Positions 16,927 through 25,499 are shown, counted from the first letter of the stretch. The stretch is 64,000 nt of DNA from Amycolatopsis oliviviridis (GCF_014654365.1 NZ_BNAY01000009.1:248001-312000), one strand, 5' to 3'. A program made the numbers and translations. Notes: generated from the sequence alone by a model not told the origin.

Positions 16927-17679
16927 GTGGTGGACGACGGGCAGGCTCGCGAGCGTCTGGTGCTCGGAGCGCATTGGGGGTTCGTAGCGTTCTTCGCGGG
17001 CATCGCCGGGTATCACCTCGTCACGCTCGTCATGAGCTTCGTGCTGTCAGGCCGCTTCGGCGGCTACGACCCGCTCGAACTCCGTGACGTCGGCCCGCTG
17101 CTGATCCTCGCGTTCCTGCCGACCCTCGTGCTCGGCCTCGGCCCTGCGATCGGCTCTCGCGTCTGGGGGCAAGGACTCCGCACGGACTTCGGGCTCAGAC
17201 CCACCTGGCGCGACGTCCGGATCGGGCTCGCCTGCGGGGCCGCCGCGCTCGCCGCCGGCTACCTCCTCAACCTGCTGCTGCTCGCCGTCTACGGGACCGA
17301 CGGCGACGACAGGACCTTCTCGGACGTTTCACCGAGCCCGATCACCGAACTGTCCGGGACCGCCGAAGGCGACACCGTCTGGCTGGTGCTCGCCGCGGTC
17401 ATCGTCGTCCTCGCCGCTCCCGTCACCGAAGAACTGCTCTTCCGCGGCTCGCTCTGGAACGCGATGGGCTACCACCGGCTGCCCTCGTGGGTGATCCTGC
17501 TGGTCACCGCGCTGGTGTTCGCCCAGCTGCACGGGGAGGCCGCGCGCACGATCGCGCTGTTCGGCCAGGGCATCGCCATCGGCCTCGCCCGCTATCTTTC
17601 CGGCCGGGTGAGCGCGGCGGTCATCGCCCATGCCGCCAACAACCTCCCTCCGGCTGTATTGCTCTTCGCGGCGAGGTGA
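16927..17679 (+). CDS. CPBP family intramembrane glutamic endopeptidase
   Basis: 250 residues, about seven membrane helices. The Rce1/CPBP signature is present: TEELLFRGSLWN (Glu168-Glu169 and Arg173), FAQLH, and AHAANNLPPA near the C-terminus. Family members cleave CAAX-type or other substrates within the membrane; many bacterial ones are linked to bacteriocin immunity or stress control. GGAGG lies only one base before the GTG at 16927, so the second GTG at 16930 may be used. A second CPBP gene follows 57 bases later. Confidence 0.88.
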   Translation: MVDDGQARERLVLGAHWGFVAFFAGIAGYHLVTLVMSFVLSGRFGGYDPLELRDVGPLLILAFLPTLVLGLGPAIGSRVWGQGLRTDFGLRPTWRDVRIGLACGAAALAAGYLLNLLLLAVYGTDGDDRTFSDVSPSPITELSGTAEGDTVWLVLAAVIVVLAAPVTEELLFRGSLWNAMGYHRLPSWVILLVTALVFAQLHGEAARTIALFGQGIAIGLARYLSGRVSAAVIAHAANNLPPAVLLFAAR

Positions 17680-17736
17680 TCGCCGCTCGAGGCGGTTAGA
17701 GTCTGTGAGTAACCGAACGATCACCGGAGGATCGGC

Positions 17737-18543
17737 GTGACCGTATCTCAGCCCAGGGAGCCGATCCCCGAGGCCGCGCCGCCGGACGAACTCGCTGCCG
17801 GAGGTGAGGTGGCCGCACCCGGCACGCCACCGCCGCATCGCTGGGGATTCGGGGCCTTCCTCCTGGTGGAGGCCGTCCTGCTGGCGTCGGCGGCGTTCAT
17901 CAGCGTCCTGCTCGGCGACGTCCAGCCCGGCCAGCCCCTGCCGATGCGCATGGTGCTGCTCGGCACCATGCTGCCGACGATGATCGCGGCGGGCGTGGCG
18001 CTGCTCATCACCCGGCTGCGGGGCAATGGCCCGTTCACTGACCTGCGGATCGGCTGGAGCTGGGCCGACGTCAAGGTCGGCCTCAAACTCGGGGTGCTCG
18101 GGCTCGGGTTCACCTCGCTCGCCGCCTGGGCCTGGACGCAGGTCGTGGGCAACGAGAACGCGACGTCGGCGATCAGCGCGCTCGTGGAGGACCGGCGGAT
18201 GTCGGTCTCGGCGGCCGTCGTGATGTTCATCTACCTGTGGCTGGTCGGACCGATCTGCGAGGAGATCATCTACCGCGGCCTGCTGTGGGGAGCGGTCGAA
18301 CGGCTGACGTGGCGCACCGAACGCTGGGGGAGGATCGCGGCGTTCCTGGTCTCCACGGCCGTTTTCGCGGCGAGCCACCTCGAACCGCTGCGCACCACGT
18401 TGCTGCTGGTGATCGCGATCCCGATCGGCCTGGCCAGGGTGTTCACCGGACGGCTGCTCGGCAGCGTGGTCGCCCATCAGGTGAACAACTTCCTCCCGGC
18501 CGTGACGATCCTGCTCGCCTCGCTCGGGATAGCCGCGTTCTGA
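17737..18543 (+). CDS. CPBP family intramembrane glutamic endopeptidase
   Basis: 268 residues with a proline-rich cytoplasmic N-terminus of about 35 residues and roughly eight membrane helices. Motifs: CEEIIYRGLLWG (Glu175-Glu176, Arg180), FAASHLEP and AHQVNNFLPA. GTG at 17737 with GGAGG shortly upstream. Its sequence differs enough from the preceding CPBP protein that the pair is an old duplication or two independent members. Probably co-transcribed with it; substrates unknown. Confidence 0.88.
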   Translation: MTVSQPREPIPEAAPPDELAAGGEVAAPGTPPPHRWGFGAFLLVEAVLLASAAFISVLLGDVQPGQPLPMRMVLLGTMLPTMIAAGVALLITRLRGNGPFTDLRIGWSWADVKVGLKLGVLGLGFTSLAAWAWTQVVGNENATSAISALVEDRRMSVSAAVVMFIYLWLVGPICEEIIYRGLLWGAVERLTWRTERWGRIAAFLVSTAVFAASHLEPLRTTLLLVIAIPIGLARVFTGRLLGSVVAHQVNNFLPAVTILLASLGIAAF

Positions 18544-18550
18544 CAGCCAG

Positions 18551-18581
18551 TTAGCGCCGGAAAAAGCGCATCTGGCAGAAT
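18551..18581 (+). promoter_or_regulatory. candidate promoter for rpsP operon
   Basis: TTAGCG (18551-18556) and CAGAAT (18576-18581) resemble -35 and -10 elements with a 19-base gap, in the 171-base space before rpsP. The match is modest. Confidence 0.35.
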
Positions 18582-18714
18582 GTTCGCTTGCCTGCTTTGG
18601 CCGGACCCTCTCACCGCGCCCGAGCTCACCCTTCGGGTGTGCGCAGCCGTGTCCCCACGCGGCAGGCGTGCGCCTTCCACATGCATCAGAGAGAACTGAG
18701 GAGTACCCACACCC

Positions 18715-19161
18715 GTGGCCGTCAAGATCAAGCTGCAGCGTCTCGGCAAGATCCGTGCGCCGTACTACCGCATCATCGTCGCCGACGCGCGCACCCGCCG
18801 TGATGGCAAGGCCATCGAGACGATCGGCAAGTACCACCCGAAGGAAGAGCCGAGCTTCATCGAGGTCGACACCGAGCGGGCCCAGCACTGGCTGTCCGTC
18901 GGCGCCCAGCCGACCGAGCCGGTCCAGCGCATCCTCGAGATCACCGGTGACTGGCAGAAGTTCAAGGGCCTGCCGGGCGCCGAGGGCACCCTGAAGGTCG
19001 CCGAGCCGAAGCCGTCGAAGCAGGACCTGTTCAACGCCGCGCTCGCCGCCGCCGGTGACTCGGCCGGCGCCGAGGCCACCACGCCGAAGAAGAAGTCCGC
19101 CCCGAAGAAGGCCGAAGCCGACAAGGCCGAGGCCGCCGAGGGTGACAAGGCCGAGGCGTGA
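18715..19161 (+). CDS. rpsP: 30S ribosomal protein bS16
   Basis: 148 residues, GTG at 18715. The S16 core is MAVKIKLQRLGKIRAPYYRI followed by VADARTRRDGKAIETIGKYH; residues after about 115 form an Ala/Lys/Glu-rich tail (KKKSAPKKAEADKAEAAEG) typical of actinobacterial S16. It stabilises the 16S rRNA 5' domain. First gene of rpsP-khpA-rimM-trmD; its TGA overlaps the next GTG. Confidence 0.97.
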   Translation: MAVKIKLQRLGKIRAPYYRIIVADARTRRDGKAIETIGKYHPKEEPSFIEVDTERAQHWLSVGAQPTEPVQRILEITGDWQKFKGLPGAEGTLKVAEPKPSKQDLFNAALAAAGDSAGAEATTPKKKSAPKKAEADKAEAAEGDKAEA

Positions 19162-19397
19162 GCTTCCTCGCTGACTCCCTCGAGCACCTGGTGCGCGGGA
19201 TCGTCGACAACCCGGACGAGGTCCGGGTCGAGCTGCTGACCACGCGTCGTGGCCGCACGCTCGAGGTGCACGTGCACCCCGACGATCTCGGCAAGGTGAT
19301 CGGCCGGGGCGGTCGTACCGCGACCGCCCTGCGCACCGTCATGGGCGGCATCGGTGGCCGAGGCGTCCGCGTGGACGTCGTCGACACCGATCGCTGA
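19158..19397 (+). CDS. khpA: KH-domain RNA-binding protein KhpA
   Basis: 79 residues, one KH domain. The GxxG RNA-binding loop is in LGKVIGRGGRTATALRTVM. The gene is always found between rpsP and rimM in Gram-positive bacteria, where the protein (often with KhpB/EloR) binds RNAs and affects cell elongation and translation. GTG at 19158 overlaps the rpsP stop (GTGA), so translation is coupled. Confidence 0.93.
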   Translation: MSFLADSLEHLVRGIVDNPDEVRVELLTTRRGRTLEVHVHPDDLGKVIGRGGRTATALRTVMGGIGGRGVRVDVVDTDR

Positions 19398-19421
19398 CCA
19401 AGGACACAGAGACTCATCGGG

Positions 19422-19934
19422 ATGGACGTCGTAGTCGGCCGGATCGCCAAGGCGCACGGAATCCGCGGGGAACTCGCGGTGGACGTGCGCACGGACTCGC
19501 CGGAACAGCGGTTCGCGGTCGGTTCGGCCGTCACGACGAAGCTGCGTGACGGCAGCAGCAGAGACCTCACCATCGCAGCCGCCCGCGAACACAGCGGGCG
19601 GCTGCTGGTGCGTTTCGAAGAGGTGCTGACCAGGGACGTCGCGGAGACCCTCCGCGGCGCGCTGCTGATCGCCGACACCTCGACGCTGCCGCCGACCGAA
19701 GACCCCGACGAGTTCTACGACCACGAACTCGAAGGCCTGCGGGCCGAACTCGCCGACGGCACGGTCGTCGGCAGGGTGCTCGAAATCGTGCATTCGCCCG
19801 CCGGTGAACTGCTGTCGATCGAGCACGACGGACGCGAGGTGCTGGTGCCGTTCGTGAAGGCGATCGTCCCGGCCGTCGACGTCGCGGGCGGCCGCGTGGT
19901 CCTCGACCCGCCGGAAGGCCTGCTGGACGCCTGA
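19422..19934 (+). CDS. rimM: 16S rRNA maturation protein RimM
   Basis: 170 residues. N-terminal RimM domain VVGRIAKAHGIRGELAVDV and a C-terminal PRC barrel (EFYDHELEGLRAELADGTVV to VPFVKAIVPAVDVAGGRVV). It binds S19 and helps assemble the 30S head. The stop shares one base with the trmD ATG (TGATG). Confidence 0.95.
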   Translation: MDVVVGRIAKAHGIRGELAVDVRTDSPEQRFAVGSAVTTKLRDGSSRDLTIAAAREHSGRLLVRFEEVLTRDVAETLRGALLIADTSTLPPTEDPDEFYDHELEGLRAELADGTVVGRVLEIVHSPAGELLSIEHDGREVLVPFVKAIVPAVDVAGGRVVLDPPEGLLDA

Positions 19935-20698
19935 TGCGCCTCGACGTCGTCACGATCTTCCCCGAATACCTCGACCCGCTCCGCGCCGCGCTGCTCGGCC
20001 GCGCGATCGATCGCGGCCTCATCGAGGTCGGCGTGCACGACCTGCGGGACTGGACGCACGACGTCCACCGCGCGGTCGACGACGCGCCGTACGGCGGCGG
20101 ACCCGGCATGGTGATGAAACCGCAGATCTGGGGCCCCGCCCTGGACGACGTCTGCGGCGAGAACACCCGCCTCGTGGTCCCCACGCCGGCCGGTCGCCCG
20201 TTCACCCAGGCCATGGCCCACCAGTACGCCGCCGAGGAACACCTGGTGTTCGCGTGCGGCCGCTACGAGGGCATCGACCAGCGGGTGATCGATGACGCCG
20301 CGCGGCGGATGCCCGTCGACGAGGTCTCCATCGGCGACTATGTGCTCGTCGGCGGCGAGGCCGCGGTCCTGGTGATGGTCGAAGCCGTCGTCCGGCTGCT
20401 GCCGGGCGTCCTCGGCAACGCCCGCTCCGCCGAGGAGGACTCGTTCTCCGACGGCCTGCTCGAAGGCCCCAGCTACACGCGGCCGGAGGTCTGGCGGGAC
20501 CTGGCCGTGCCGGACGTCCTGCGGTCGGGCAACCACGCGCTGATCGACCGCTGGCGCCGCGACCAGGCACTGGAACGCACCGTGCGGCGCAGGCCCGAAC
20601 TGATCGGCCTGCTGCCGGAAGGTAGTCTCGACAAGCACGATCTCAAGGTCCTCGACCGGTTGGACGAGGGCGGCGACGAGGCCGGGTCAACCACCTGA
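19934..20698 (+). CDS. trmD: tRNA (guanine37-N1)-methyltransferase TrmD
   Basis: 254 residues. Starts MRLDVVTIFPEYLDPLRAAL; DDAPYGGGPGMVMKP and the SAM-binding trefoil-knot segment ACGRYEGIDQRV plus SIGDYVLVGGEAAVLVM are all present; the last third binds tRNA (SYTRPEVWRDLAVPDVLRSG). It makes m1G37 in tRNAs reading CNN codons and prevents +1 frameshifting. Last gene of the rpsP cluster; 182 bases separate it from rplS. Confidence 0.97.
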   Translation: MRLDVVTIFPEYLDPLRAALLGRAIDRGLIEVGVHDLRDWTHDVHRAVDDAPYGGGPGMVMKPQIWGPALDDVCGENTRLVVPTPAGRPFTQAMAHQYAAEEHLVFACGRYEGIDQRVIDDAARRMPVDEVSIGDYVLVGGEAAVLVMVEAVVRLLPGVLGNARSAEEDSFSDGLLEGPSYTRPEVWRDLAVPDVLRSGNHALIDRWRRDQALERTVRRRPELIGLLPEGSLDKHDLKVLDRLDEGGDEAGSTT

Positions 20699-20746
20699 GT
20701 CCTGGTCTGCAATACTTGACAGGTTGGCGTGAGCAGACGCGCGAAA

Positions 20747-20774
20747 CTTGAATCCCGGCGTTGCCGGATATACA
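20747..20774 (+). promoter_or_regulatory. candidate promoter for rplS
   Basis: CTTGAA (20747-20752) and TATACA (20769-20774) fit a sigma-A type promoter with a 16-base gap. A CCGGC/GCCGG inverted repeat sits between them (20756-20768). The remaining 106 bases to the ATG would form an untranslated leader. A second TTGACA at 20716 has no good -10. Confidence 0.4.
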
Positions 20775-20880
20775 AGTCGCGAGGTCGGCCGGAACGCCAT
20801 AGCCCCCGGGTAGGTCGCAGTGCCCGACACTGCGCGCCCAAGCTGTACGTAAGCCATACGAAGACGAGGACGGACCACCG

Positions 20881-21249
20881 ATGAACACCCTGGACGCGCT
20901 GGACGCGCAGTCACTGCGTTCCGACATCCCGGACTTCCGACCGGGCGACACGCTCAAGGTTCACGTCCGCGTCATCGAGGGCAACCGCGAGCGTAACCAG
21001 ATCTTCCAGGGCGTCGTGCTGCGTCGCCAGGGCGGCGGCGTCCGCGAGACCTTCACGGTCCGCAAGGTGTCGTTCGGCATCGGCGTGGAGCGCACCTTCC
21101 CGGTGCACTCGCCGAACATCGCCGAGGTCGAGGTCTTCAAGCGCGGCGACGTCCGCCGGGCGAAGCTGTACTACCTCCGCGAGCTGCGCGGCAAGGCCGC
21201 CAAGATCAAGGAACGCCGCGAAAACCGCGAGACGACCTCCGCCAAGTAG
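20881..21249 (+). CDS. rplS: 50S ribosomal protein bL19
   Basis: 122 residues. The L19 signature runs through FRPGDTLKVHVRVIEGNRER and FTVRKVSFGIGVERTFPVHS, ending in KLYYLRELRGKAAKIKERR. It lies at the 30S-50S interface. Transcribed from its own probable promoter; lepB begins 32 bases after the stop. Confidence 0.97.
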   Translation: MNTLDALDAQSLRSDIPDFRPGDTLKVHVRVIEGNRERNQIFQGVVLRRQGGGVRETFTVRKVSFGIGVERTFPVHSPNIAEVEVFKRGDVRRAKLYYLRELRGKAAKIKERRENRETTSAK

Positions 21250-21280
21250 GTAGCCACTCGGTTACAGGTAACCTGGCGTC

Positions 21281-22210
21281 GTGGTCGAACCCGTGTCCCA
21301 GAACACCTCCGAAGACGAGCCCGATCGCCCCGATGAGGAGCGCCCGACCAGGGCCTCCCGCCGGGGCCGATCCGGTTCCAAGAAATTCGGCAAGGTCAAC
21401 AAGAAGCGGTCGTTCTGGAAGGAACTGCCGATCCTGATCGTCGTCGCCCTCGTGCTGACGATCCTGATCCAGCAGTTCCTCGCCAAGGTCTACATGATCC
21501 CCTCGGGGTCGATGGAGACCACCTTGCACGGCTGTGCCGGGTGCACGGGCGACCGGATCCTGGTCGACCGGATCACGTACGACTTCACCGATCCCGGCCC
21601 GGGTGACGTGGTGGTCTTCAAGGGACCGCCCGCCTGGGCAGGCGAGATCGAGACGCCGGAGTCCAGCAACATCTTCGTCACCGGCTTCCGCGCGCTCGGT
21701 TCGCTGATCGGGTTCGCGCCGCCGGACGAGCGCGACTTCGTCAAGCGGATCATCGCGGTCGGCGGCCAGACGGTGCAGTGCTGCGACAACAACCGGGTGG
21801 TCGTGGACGGCAAGGCGCTCGACGAGCCGTACGTCCACTGGGAAGAGGGCATGGCGCCCACCGAGAAGACGTTCGAGCCGGTCAAGGTGCCCGCCGGATA
21901 CGTCTGGGTGATGGGCGACAACCGCAACAACTCGAGCGACTCCCGATTCCAGGGCGGCGGTGGCGTCAACGGCGCCGTCCCGGTCGACAACATCATCGGC
22001 AAGGCGCGCGTCATCGTGCTCCCGCCCGGCCGCTGGGGTGGCGTTTCCGACCACAACCCGCAGGCGAACGCTCAGCCGCTGGCGCTCGGTGCGCCGGCTT
22101 GGCAGCAGGGGCTTCCCCTGGGCGTAGGCATCGCCGCGGCGTGGCCCGTGGTGTTCCTCGGCAGGCGGATGTCGTCCGGAGTCCGCAAGGCGGTCGACCG
22201 GAGGCGGTAA
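21281..22210 (+). CDS. lepB: signal peptidase I
   Basis: 309 residues, GTG at 21281. A basic cytoplasmic N-terminus is followed by a membrane anchor at about residues 48-66 (PILIVVALVLTILIQQFL). Catalytic Ser77 is in MIPSGSM and general-base Lys155 in RDFVKRIIAVGG; VMGDNRNNSSDSR completes box E. A second hydrophobic segment near the C-terminus (GLPLGVGIAAAWPVVFLG) gives the two-anchor topology seen in many actinobacteria. Two CxxC-like cysteine sets (HGCAGCTG and VQCCDNN) may form a disulfide outside the cell. It removes signal peptides from exported proteins such as the secreted enzymes encoded later in this window. Confidence 0.96.
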   Translation: MVEPVSQNTSEDEPDRPDEERPTRASRRGRSGSKKFGKVNKKRSFWKELPILIVVALVLTILIQQFLAKVYMIPSGSMETTLHGCAGCTGDRILVDRITYDFTDPGPGDVVVFKGPPAWAGEIETPESSNIFVTGFRALGSLIGFAPPDERDFVKRIIAVGGQTVQCCDNNRVVVDGKALDEPYVHWEEGMAPTEKTFEPVKVPAGYVWVMGDNRNNSSDSRFQGGGGVNGAVPVDNIIGKARVIVLPPGRWGGVSDHNPQANAQPLALGAPAWQQGLPLGVGIAAAWPVVFLGRRMSSGVRKAVDRRR

Positions 22211-22214
22211 GGCC

Positions 22215-23048
22215 TTGAGAGTTCCTGTACCGCTCACACCGGCCGAACCGCTTCGGCCGCCGCGGGCAGTGGTGCGCGGCGACCTCTTCTGGGGGTTGCA
22301 GGGAGCGCTGGACCGGCGGGGCCTCGGGCCAGTCGCCGGGGTCGACGAGGCAGGGCGCGGTGCTTGCGCCGGCCCGCTCGTCGTGGCCGCTTGCGTCCTG
22401 CGTCCCGGTGACGCCGCCCGGCTGCCCGAGCTCACCGACTCGAAGGTGCTCACGGCCAAGGCCCGGGACCGGGTCTACGACCGGGTCGTCCAGCGTGCCG
22501 TCGACTACGCGGTCATCGTCATCCCGGCGTCCGAGGTCGACCTGTTCGGCATCCACGTCATGAACCTCGAAGGCATGCGCCGTGCCGTTTCCGCGCTGCG
22601 GAAAACGCCGGGCTACGTCCTGACCGACGGCTTCCGCGTGTCCGGGCTGCCCGCGCCGAGCGTCCCGGTGATCAAGGGCGACAAGGCCGTCGCGTGCGTG
22701 GCGGCGGCGTCCGTGCTGGCCAAGGTCACACGGGACCGCATCATGGGCGACCTGCACGACGTCCACCCGCACTACGGCTTCGACGTGCACAAGGGGTACA
22801 GCACCACCGAGCACAGCGCGGCGCTGAACGCTCACGGTCCGAGTCCGGTCCATCGCTGGTCGTACGCCAACGTGGCCACCGCGGCCGCCGCGCACCGGGT
22901 GCGGCCGCCTCACCCGGTCGTGCTGACCGTCGCGGCACTGGAAAACCCGAGCGTGCCGATACGTGCCCTCGGCCCGTACGTGGGTAACAATGAACGCTCC
23001 GCCGCTGGAGTAGCAGCAGAATCGCGAGGAGGGGCGCGGATTTCATGA
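22215..23048 (+). CDS. rnhB: ribonuclease HII
   Basis: 277 residues from a TTG at 22215; a GTG at 22272 is an alternative start and would still keep the whole catalytic core. VAGVDEAGRGACAGPLVVAA holds the catalytic Asp-Glu, ELTDSKVLTAKARD and VIKGDKAVACVAAASVLAKV follow with the further acidic residue, and HYGFDVHKGYSTTEHSAAL completes the fold. It nicks RNA in RNA-DNA hybrids and removes misincorporated ribonucleotides. Its stop overlaps the next ATG (ATGA). Confidence 0.94.
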   Translation: MRVPVPLTPAEPLRPPRAVVRGDLFWGLQGALDRRGLGPVAGVDEAGRGACAGPLVVAACVLRPGDAARLPELTDSKVLTAKARDRVYDRVVQRAVDYAVIVIPASEVDLFGIHVMNLEGMRRAVSALRKTPGYVLTDGFRVSGLPAPSVPVIKGDKAVACVAAASVLAKVTRDRIMGDLHDVHPHYGFDVHKGYSTTEHSAALNAHGPSPVHRWSYANVATAAAAHRVRPPHPVVLTVAALENPSVPIRALGPYVGNNERSAAGVAAESRGGARIS

Positions 23049-23368
23049 GCGCAGAGGATCTCGAGAAGTACGAGACCGAGATGGAGCTCTCGCTTTACCG
23101 CGAGTATCGCGACATAGTCGGCCAGTTCTCGTACGTGGTGGAGACCGAGCGGCGGTTCTATCTGGCCAACGCCGTCGACGTGCAGGTGCGCGACGGCGGC
23201 GGCGAGGTGTACTTCGAGGTCCGGATGTCCGACGCGTGGGTCTGGGACATGTACCGGCCCGCCAGGTTCGTCAAGCACGTCCGGGTCATCACGTTCAAGG
23301 ACGTCAACGTCGAGGAACTCGACAAACCCGACCTTCGCCTGCCGGAGGACGGTCCGTTCTCCGGCTGA
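23045..23368 (+). CDS. DUF2469 family protein
   Basis: 107 residues, acidic (MSAEDLEKYETEMELSLYRE, and YFEVRMSDAWVWDMYRPARF). This small protein family is restricted to actinobacteria and regularly sits between rnhB and yraN; its role is not established. It overlaps rnhB by four bases, so it is translated with it. A long palindromic repeat follows 11 bases after the stop and could end transcription. Confidence 0.9.
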   Translation: MSAEDLEKYETEMELSLYREYRDIVGQFSYVVETERRFYLANAVDVQVRDGGGEVYFEVRMSDAWVWDMYRPARFVKHVRVITFKDVNVEELDKPDLRLPEDGPFSG

Positions 23369-23379
23369 TCTTCAGAAGC

Positions 23380-23430
23380 ACGTGAAGGCCCCCTTCGCCG
23401 CGCTATACGCGGTGAAGGGGGCCTTCACGT
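23380..23430. repeat. long palindromic repeat, copy 1 (possible terminator)
   Basis: Arms 23380-23402 and 23408-23430 (ACGTGAAGGCCCCCTTC outermost) pair over 23 bases with one G-U, around a loop CTATA. A near-identical element with loop CTAGA is at 62095-62153, and a decayed relative at 4675-4731. It lies just after the DUF2469 gene, so it may act as a terminator, but the shared sequence points to a dispersed repeat family. Confidence 0.8.
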
Positions 23431-23485
23431 TTCGCTAGCACGGGCACCGACGATTTCCGGCCCGCGACCGGCCGCGGCGCCCGAG

Positions 23486-23512
23486 TTATCCACAACACCC
23501 CGGTTGTCCACA
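23486..23512 (+). promoter_or_regulatory. pair of DnaA-box-like sites upstream of yraN
   Basis: TTATCCACA (23486-23494) and TTGTCCACA (23504-23512) are direct repeats nine bases apart. The first is the classic E. coli-type DnaA box and the second equals the Streptomyces consensus box. They lie about 90 bases before yraN. A second such pair occurs at 29401-29428. Confidence 0.55.
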
Positions 23513-23600
23513 GGCCGGCGAATCGAGTCTGGTCCGCACCCCGGTCACCCTGGCAGCGTTGATCGCACACGCACCGTGACGATCGCTGAGGGGGATCGAG

Positions 23601-23987
23601 ATGACGAGTACGACCGGACAACCGTCCGCCGGGGCCTCGCCCATCGAGCTGGGCCGGTGGGGCGAAGACCTCGCGGTCCGGCATCTGGAGAAGACCGGCT
23701 ACGTCGTCCTGAGCCGCAACTGGCGTTGTCGTGACGGCGAACTGGACCTGGTCGCGACGGATCGGAAACGCCTCGTCTTCTGCGAGGTCAAGACGAGGAC
23801 GGGGCTCGCCTTCGGCACTCCCGCCGAGGCGGTGACCCCGCTCAAGGCGGACCGCATCCGCCGTCTCGCGTACCAATGGCAGCACGCGTTCATGCTCCGC
23901 TGGTGCCCGGTCCGCTACGACATCATCGCGATCGTCGCCCCGCCCGACACCCGGCCGCGGGTGCGGCACATCAAGGCGGCGTTCTGA
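23601..23987 (+). CDS. yraN: YraN family (UPF0102) putative nuclease
   Basis: 128 residues. ELGRWGEDLAVRHLEKTGYV and RDGELDLVATDRKRLVFCEVK contain the E...D...ExK pattern of a Holliday-junction-resolvase-like PD-(D/E)xK fold. Its biological role is unproven. ATG at 23601 preceded by GAGGGGGATCGAG. Its stop directly abuts the comM ATG; the yraN-comM-dprA order is widely conserved. Confidence 0.9.
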   Translation: MTSTTGQPSAGASPIELGRWGEDLAVRHLEKTGYVVLSRNWRCRDGELDLVATDRKRLVFCEVKTRTGLAFGTPAEAVTPLKADRIRRLAYQWQHAFMLRWCPVRYDIIAIVAPPDTRPRVRHIKAAF

Positions 23988-25499
23988 ATGGCACTGGCGA
24001 AAGCCTGGTCCGTCGCGCTGCTGGGCGTCGAGGGCAGGATGATCGAGATCGAGGCCGACATCGGCGGCGGTTCGCCGAAGGTGACGATGGTCGGGCTGCC
24101 CGACACCGGGCTGAAAGAAGCCAAGGACAGGGTCCGCTCAGCCGTCCGCAACTCGAGTCAGAAGTGGCCGGACGAGAGAGTGATCCTCGGCCTGTCCCCG
24201 GCGAACCTGCCGAAGGTGGGTTCCGGCTACGACCTGGGCATCGCGGCGGCGGTCCTGGCCGCGACGGGATCGGTTCCGGCCACGAAGCTGATCCACACCG
24301 TGCTGCTCGGCGAACTCGCCCTCGACGGCCGGGTGCGAGCGGTCCGCGGGGTCCTGCCGGGACTGCTGGCGGCGCGCAACGCCGGGTACCGGCGAGCGGT
24401 CGTGCCCGCCGAGTCGTTGTTCGAAGCCGCTCTCGTCGACGGGCTGGAGGTCGGCGGCGTTGCCCGGCTGGCCGACTTCGTGGGCTGGCTCAAGGGGGAA
24501 GGCGAACTCGTCCGGCCCGAGCCGTTCGCGGTCCAGGAGCCGCCGCGGGTACCCGACCTGGCCGACGTCGTGGGGCAGCCGGAGGCGCGCTGGGCGCTGG
24601 AGGTGGCCGCGGCGGGCGGGCATCACCTGCTCATGACGGGCCCGCCCGGGGTGGGCAAGACGATGCTCGCGAAACGCCTCCCCGGCCTTCTGCCGCGCTT
24701 GACCGCCGAAGAGTCGTTGCAGGTCACCGCCGTTCATTCGATCGACGGTTCGCTTTCGCGGTCCCGGCCGCTGGTCACCGTGCCGCCGTTCGTCGCGCCG
24801 CACCATTCGATCAGCGTGCCCGCCCTGATCGGCGGTGGCAGCGGCCTGGCCGTTCCCGGGGCCATCAGCCGGGCGCACCGGGGCATCCTGTTCCTCGACG
24901 AGGTCTGCGAATTCGGCCCGGAACGGCTGGATTCGCTGCGCACCGTCCTCGAAGAAGGCGAGGTCCGGATCGCGAGGGTCAAGGGTGCCGTGCGGTACCC
25001 GGCGCGCTTTCAACTGGTGCTGGCGACCAACCCCTGTCCTTGCGCCCCGGCGAAGGACGCTGACTGCATCTGTTCGGCGTCCGCGCGAAGGCGGTACTTG
25101 GGCCGGCTGTCCGGACCACTACTCGATCGGGTGGATCTGCGGGTCCGGCTGCGGCCGCTTTCCGCGCTCAGCGCGCACCTGAGCGACCCGCCCGAAGCGT
25201 CCGAGACCGTCCGCGAGCGGGTGCTGGAGGCGCGCGAACGAGCCGGGAAACGCTGGGCGGACCATGGCTGGACGGCGAACGCGGAGGTGCCCGGCCCGGC
25301 GTTGCGCCGCGAGTTCGCCCTGCCGCCGCAGGTCACGGCGTTGCTGGACCGCGCGCTGGAGCGGGGCGCGATCACCGCGCGCGGCGCGGACCGCTGCCTC
25401 CGCATCGCTTGGACGCTCGCCGATCTGAAGGGGGCCGAAAGGCCGGAGGCGGACGAGGTCGCGGCGGCGTTGAACTTTCGAGAGAGGTCATCCGGATGA
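23988..25499 (+). CDS. comM: YifB/ComM family Mg chelatase-like AAA ATPase
   Basis: 503 residues. N-terminal Lon-like/ChlI domain (VTMVGLPDTGLKEAKDRVRS), AAA core with Walker A TGPPGVGKTMLAKRLPGL and Walker B GILFLDEVCEFGPE, a cysteine cluster NPCPCAPAKDADCIC, and a C-terminal Mg chelatase helical domain. ComM in Gram-negatives is a hexameric helicase that promotes branch migration during natural transformation; the actinobacterial role is inferred. The start needs no ribosome site of its own, as it follows yraN without gap. Confidence 0.94.
   Translation: MALAKAWSVALLGVEGRMIEIEADIGGGSPKVTMVGLPDTGLKEAKDRVRSAVRNSSQKWPDERVILGLSPANLPKVGSGYDLGIAAAVLAATGSVPATKLIHTVLLGELALDGRVRAVRGVLPGLLAARNAGYRRAVVPAESLFEAALVDGLEVGGVARLADFVGWLKGEGELVRPEPFAVQEPPRVPDLADVVGQPEARWALEVAAAGGHHLLMTGPPGVGKTMLAKRLPGLLPRLTAEESLQVTAVHSIDGSLSRSRPLVTVPPFVAPHHSISVPALIGGGSGLAVPGAISRAHRGILFLDEVCEFGPERLDSLRTVLEEGEVRIARVKGAVRYPARFQLVLATNPCPCAPAKDADCICSASARRRYLGRLSGPLLDRVDLRVRLRPLSALSAHLSDPPEASETVRERVLEARERAGKRWADHGWTANAEVPGPALRREFALPPQVTALLDRALERGAITARGADRCLRIAWTLADLKGAERPEADEVAAALNFRERSSG

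Noticed and set aside
13975..17016. About 1000-codon open frame on the minus strand opposite ffh and the amidohydrolase gene
   Set aside because: It is antisense to two clearly conserved genes, has no ribosome site and a composition of Arg/Asp/Gly-rich repeats typical of high-GC shadow frames.
20699..20880. tRNA or small RNA gene in the gap before rplS
   Set aside because: No cloverleaf, no TTC-loop or CCA end; the gap is better explained as promoter plus leader.
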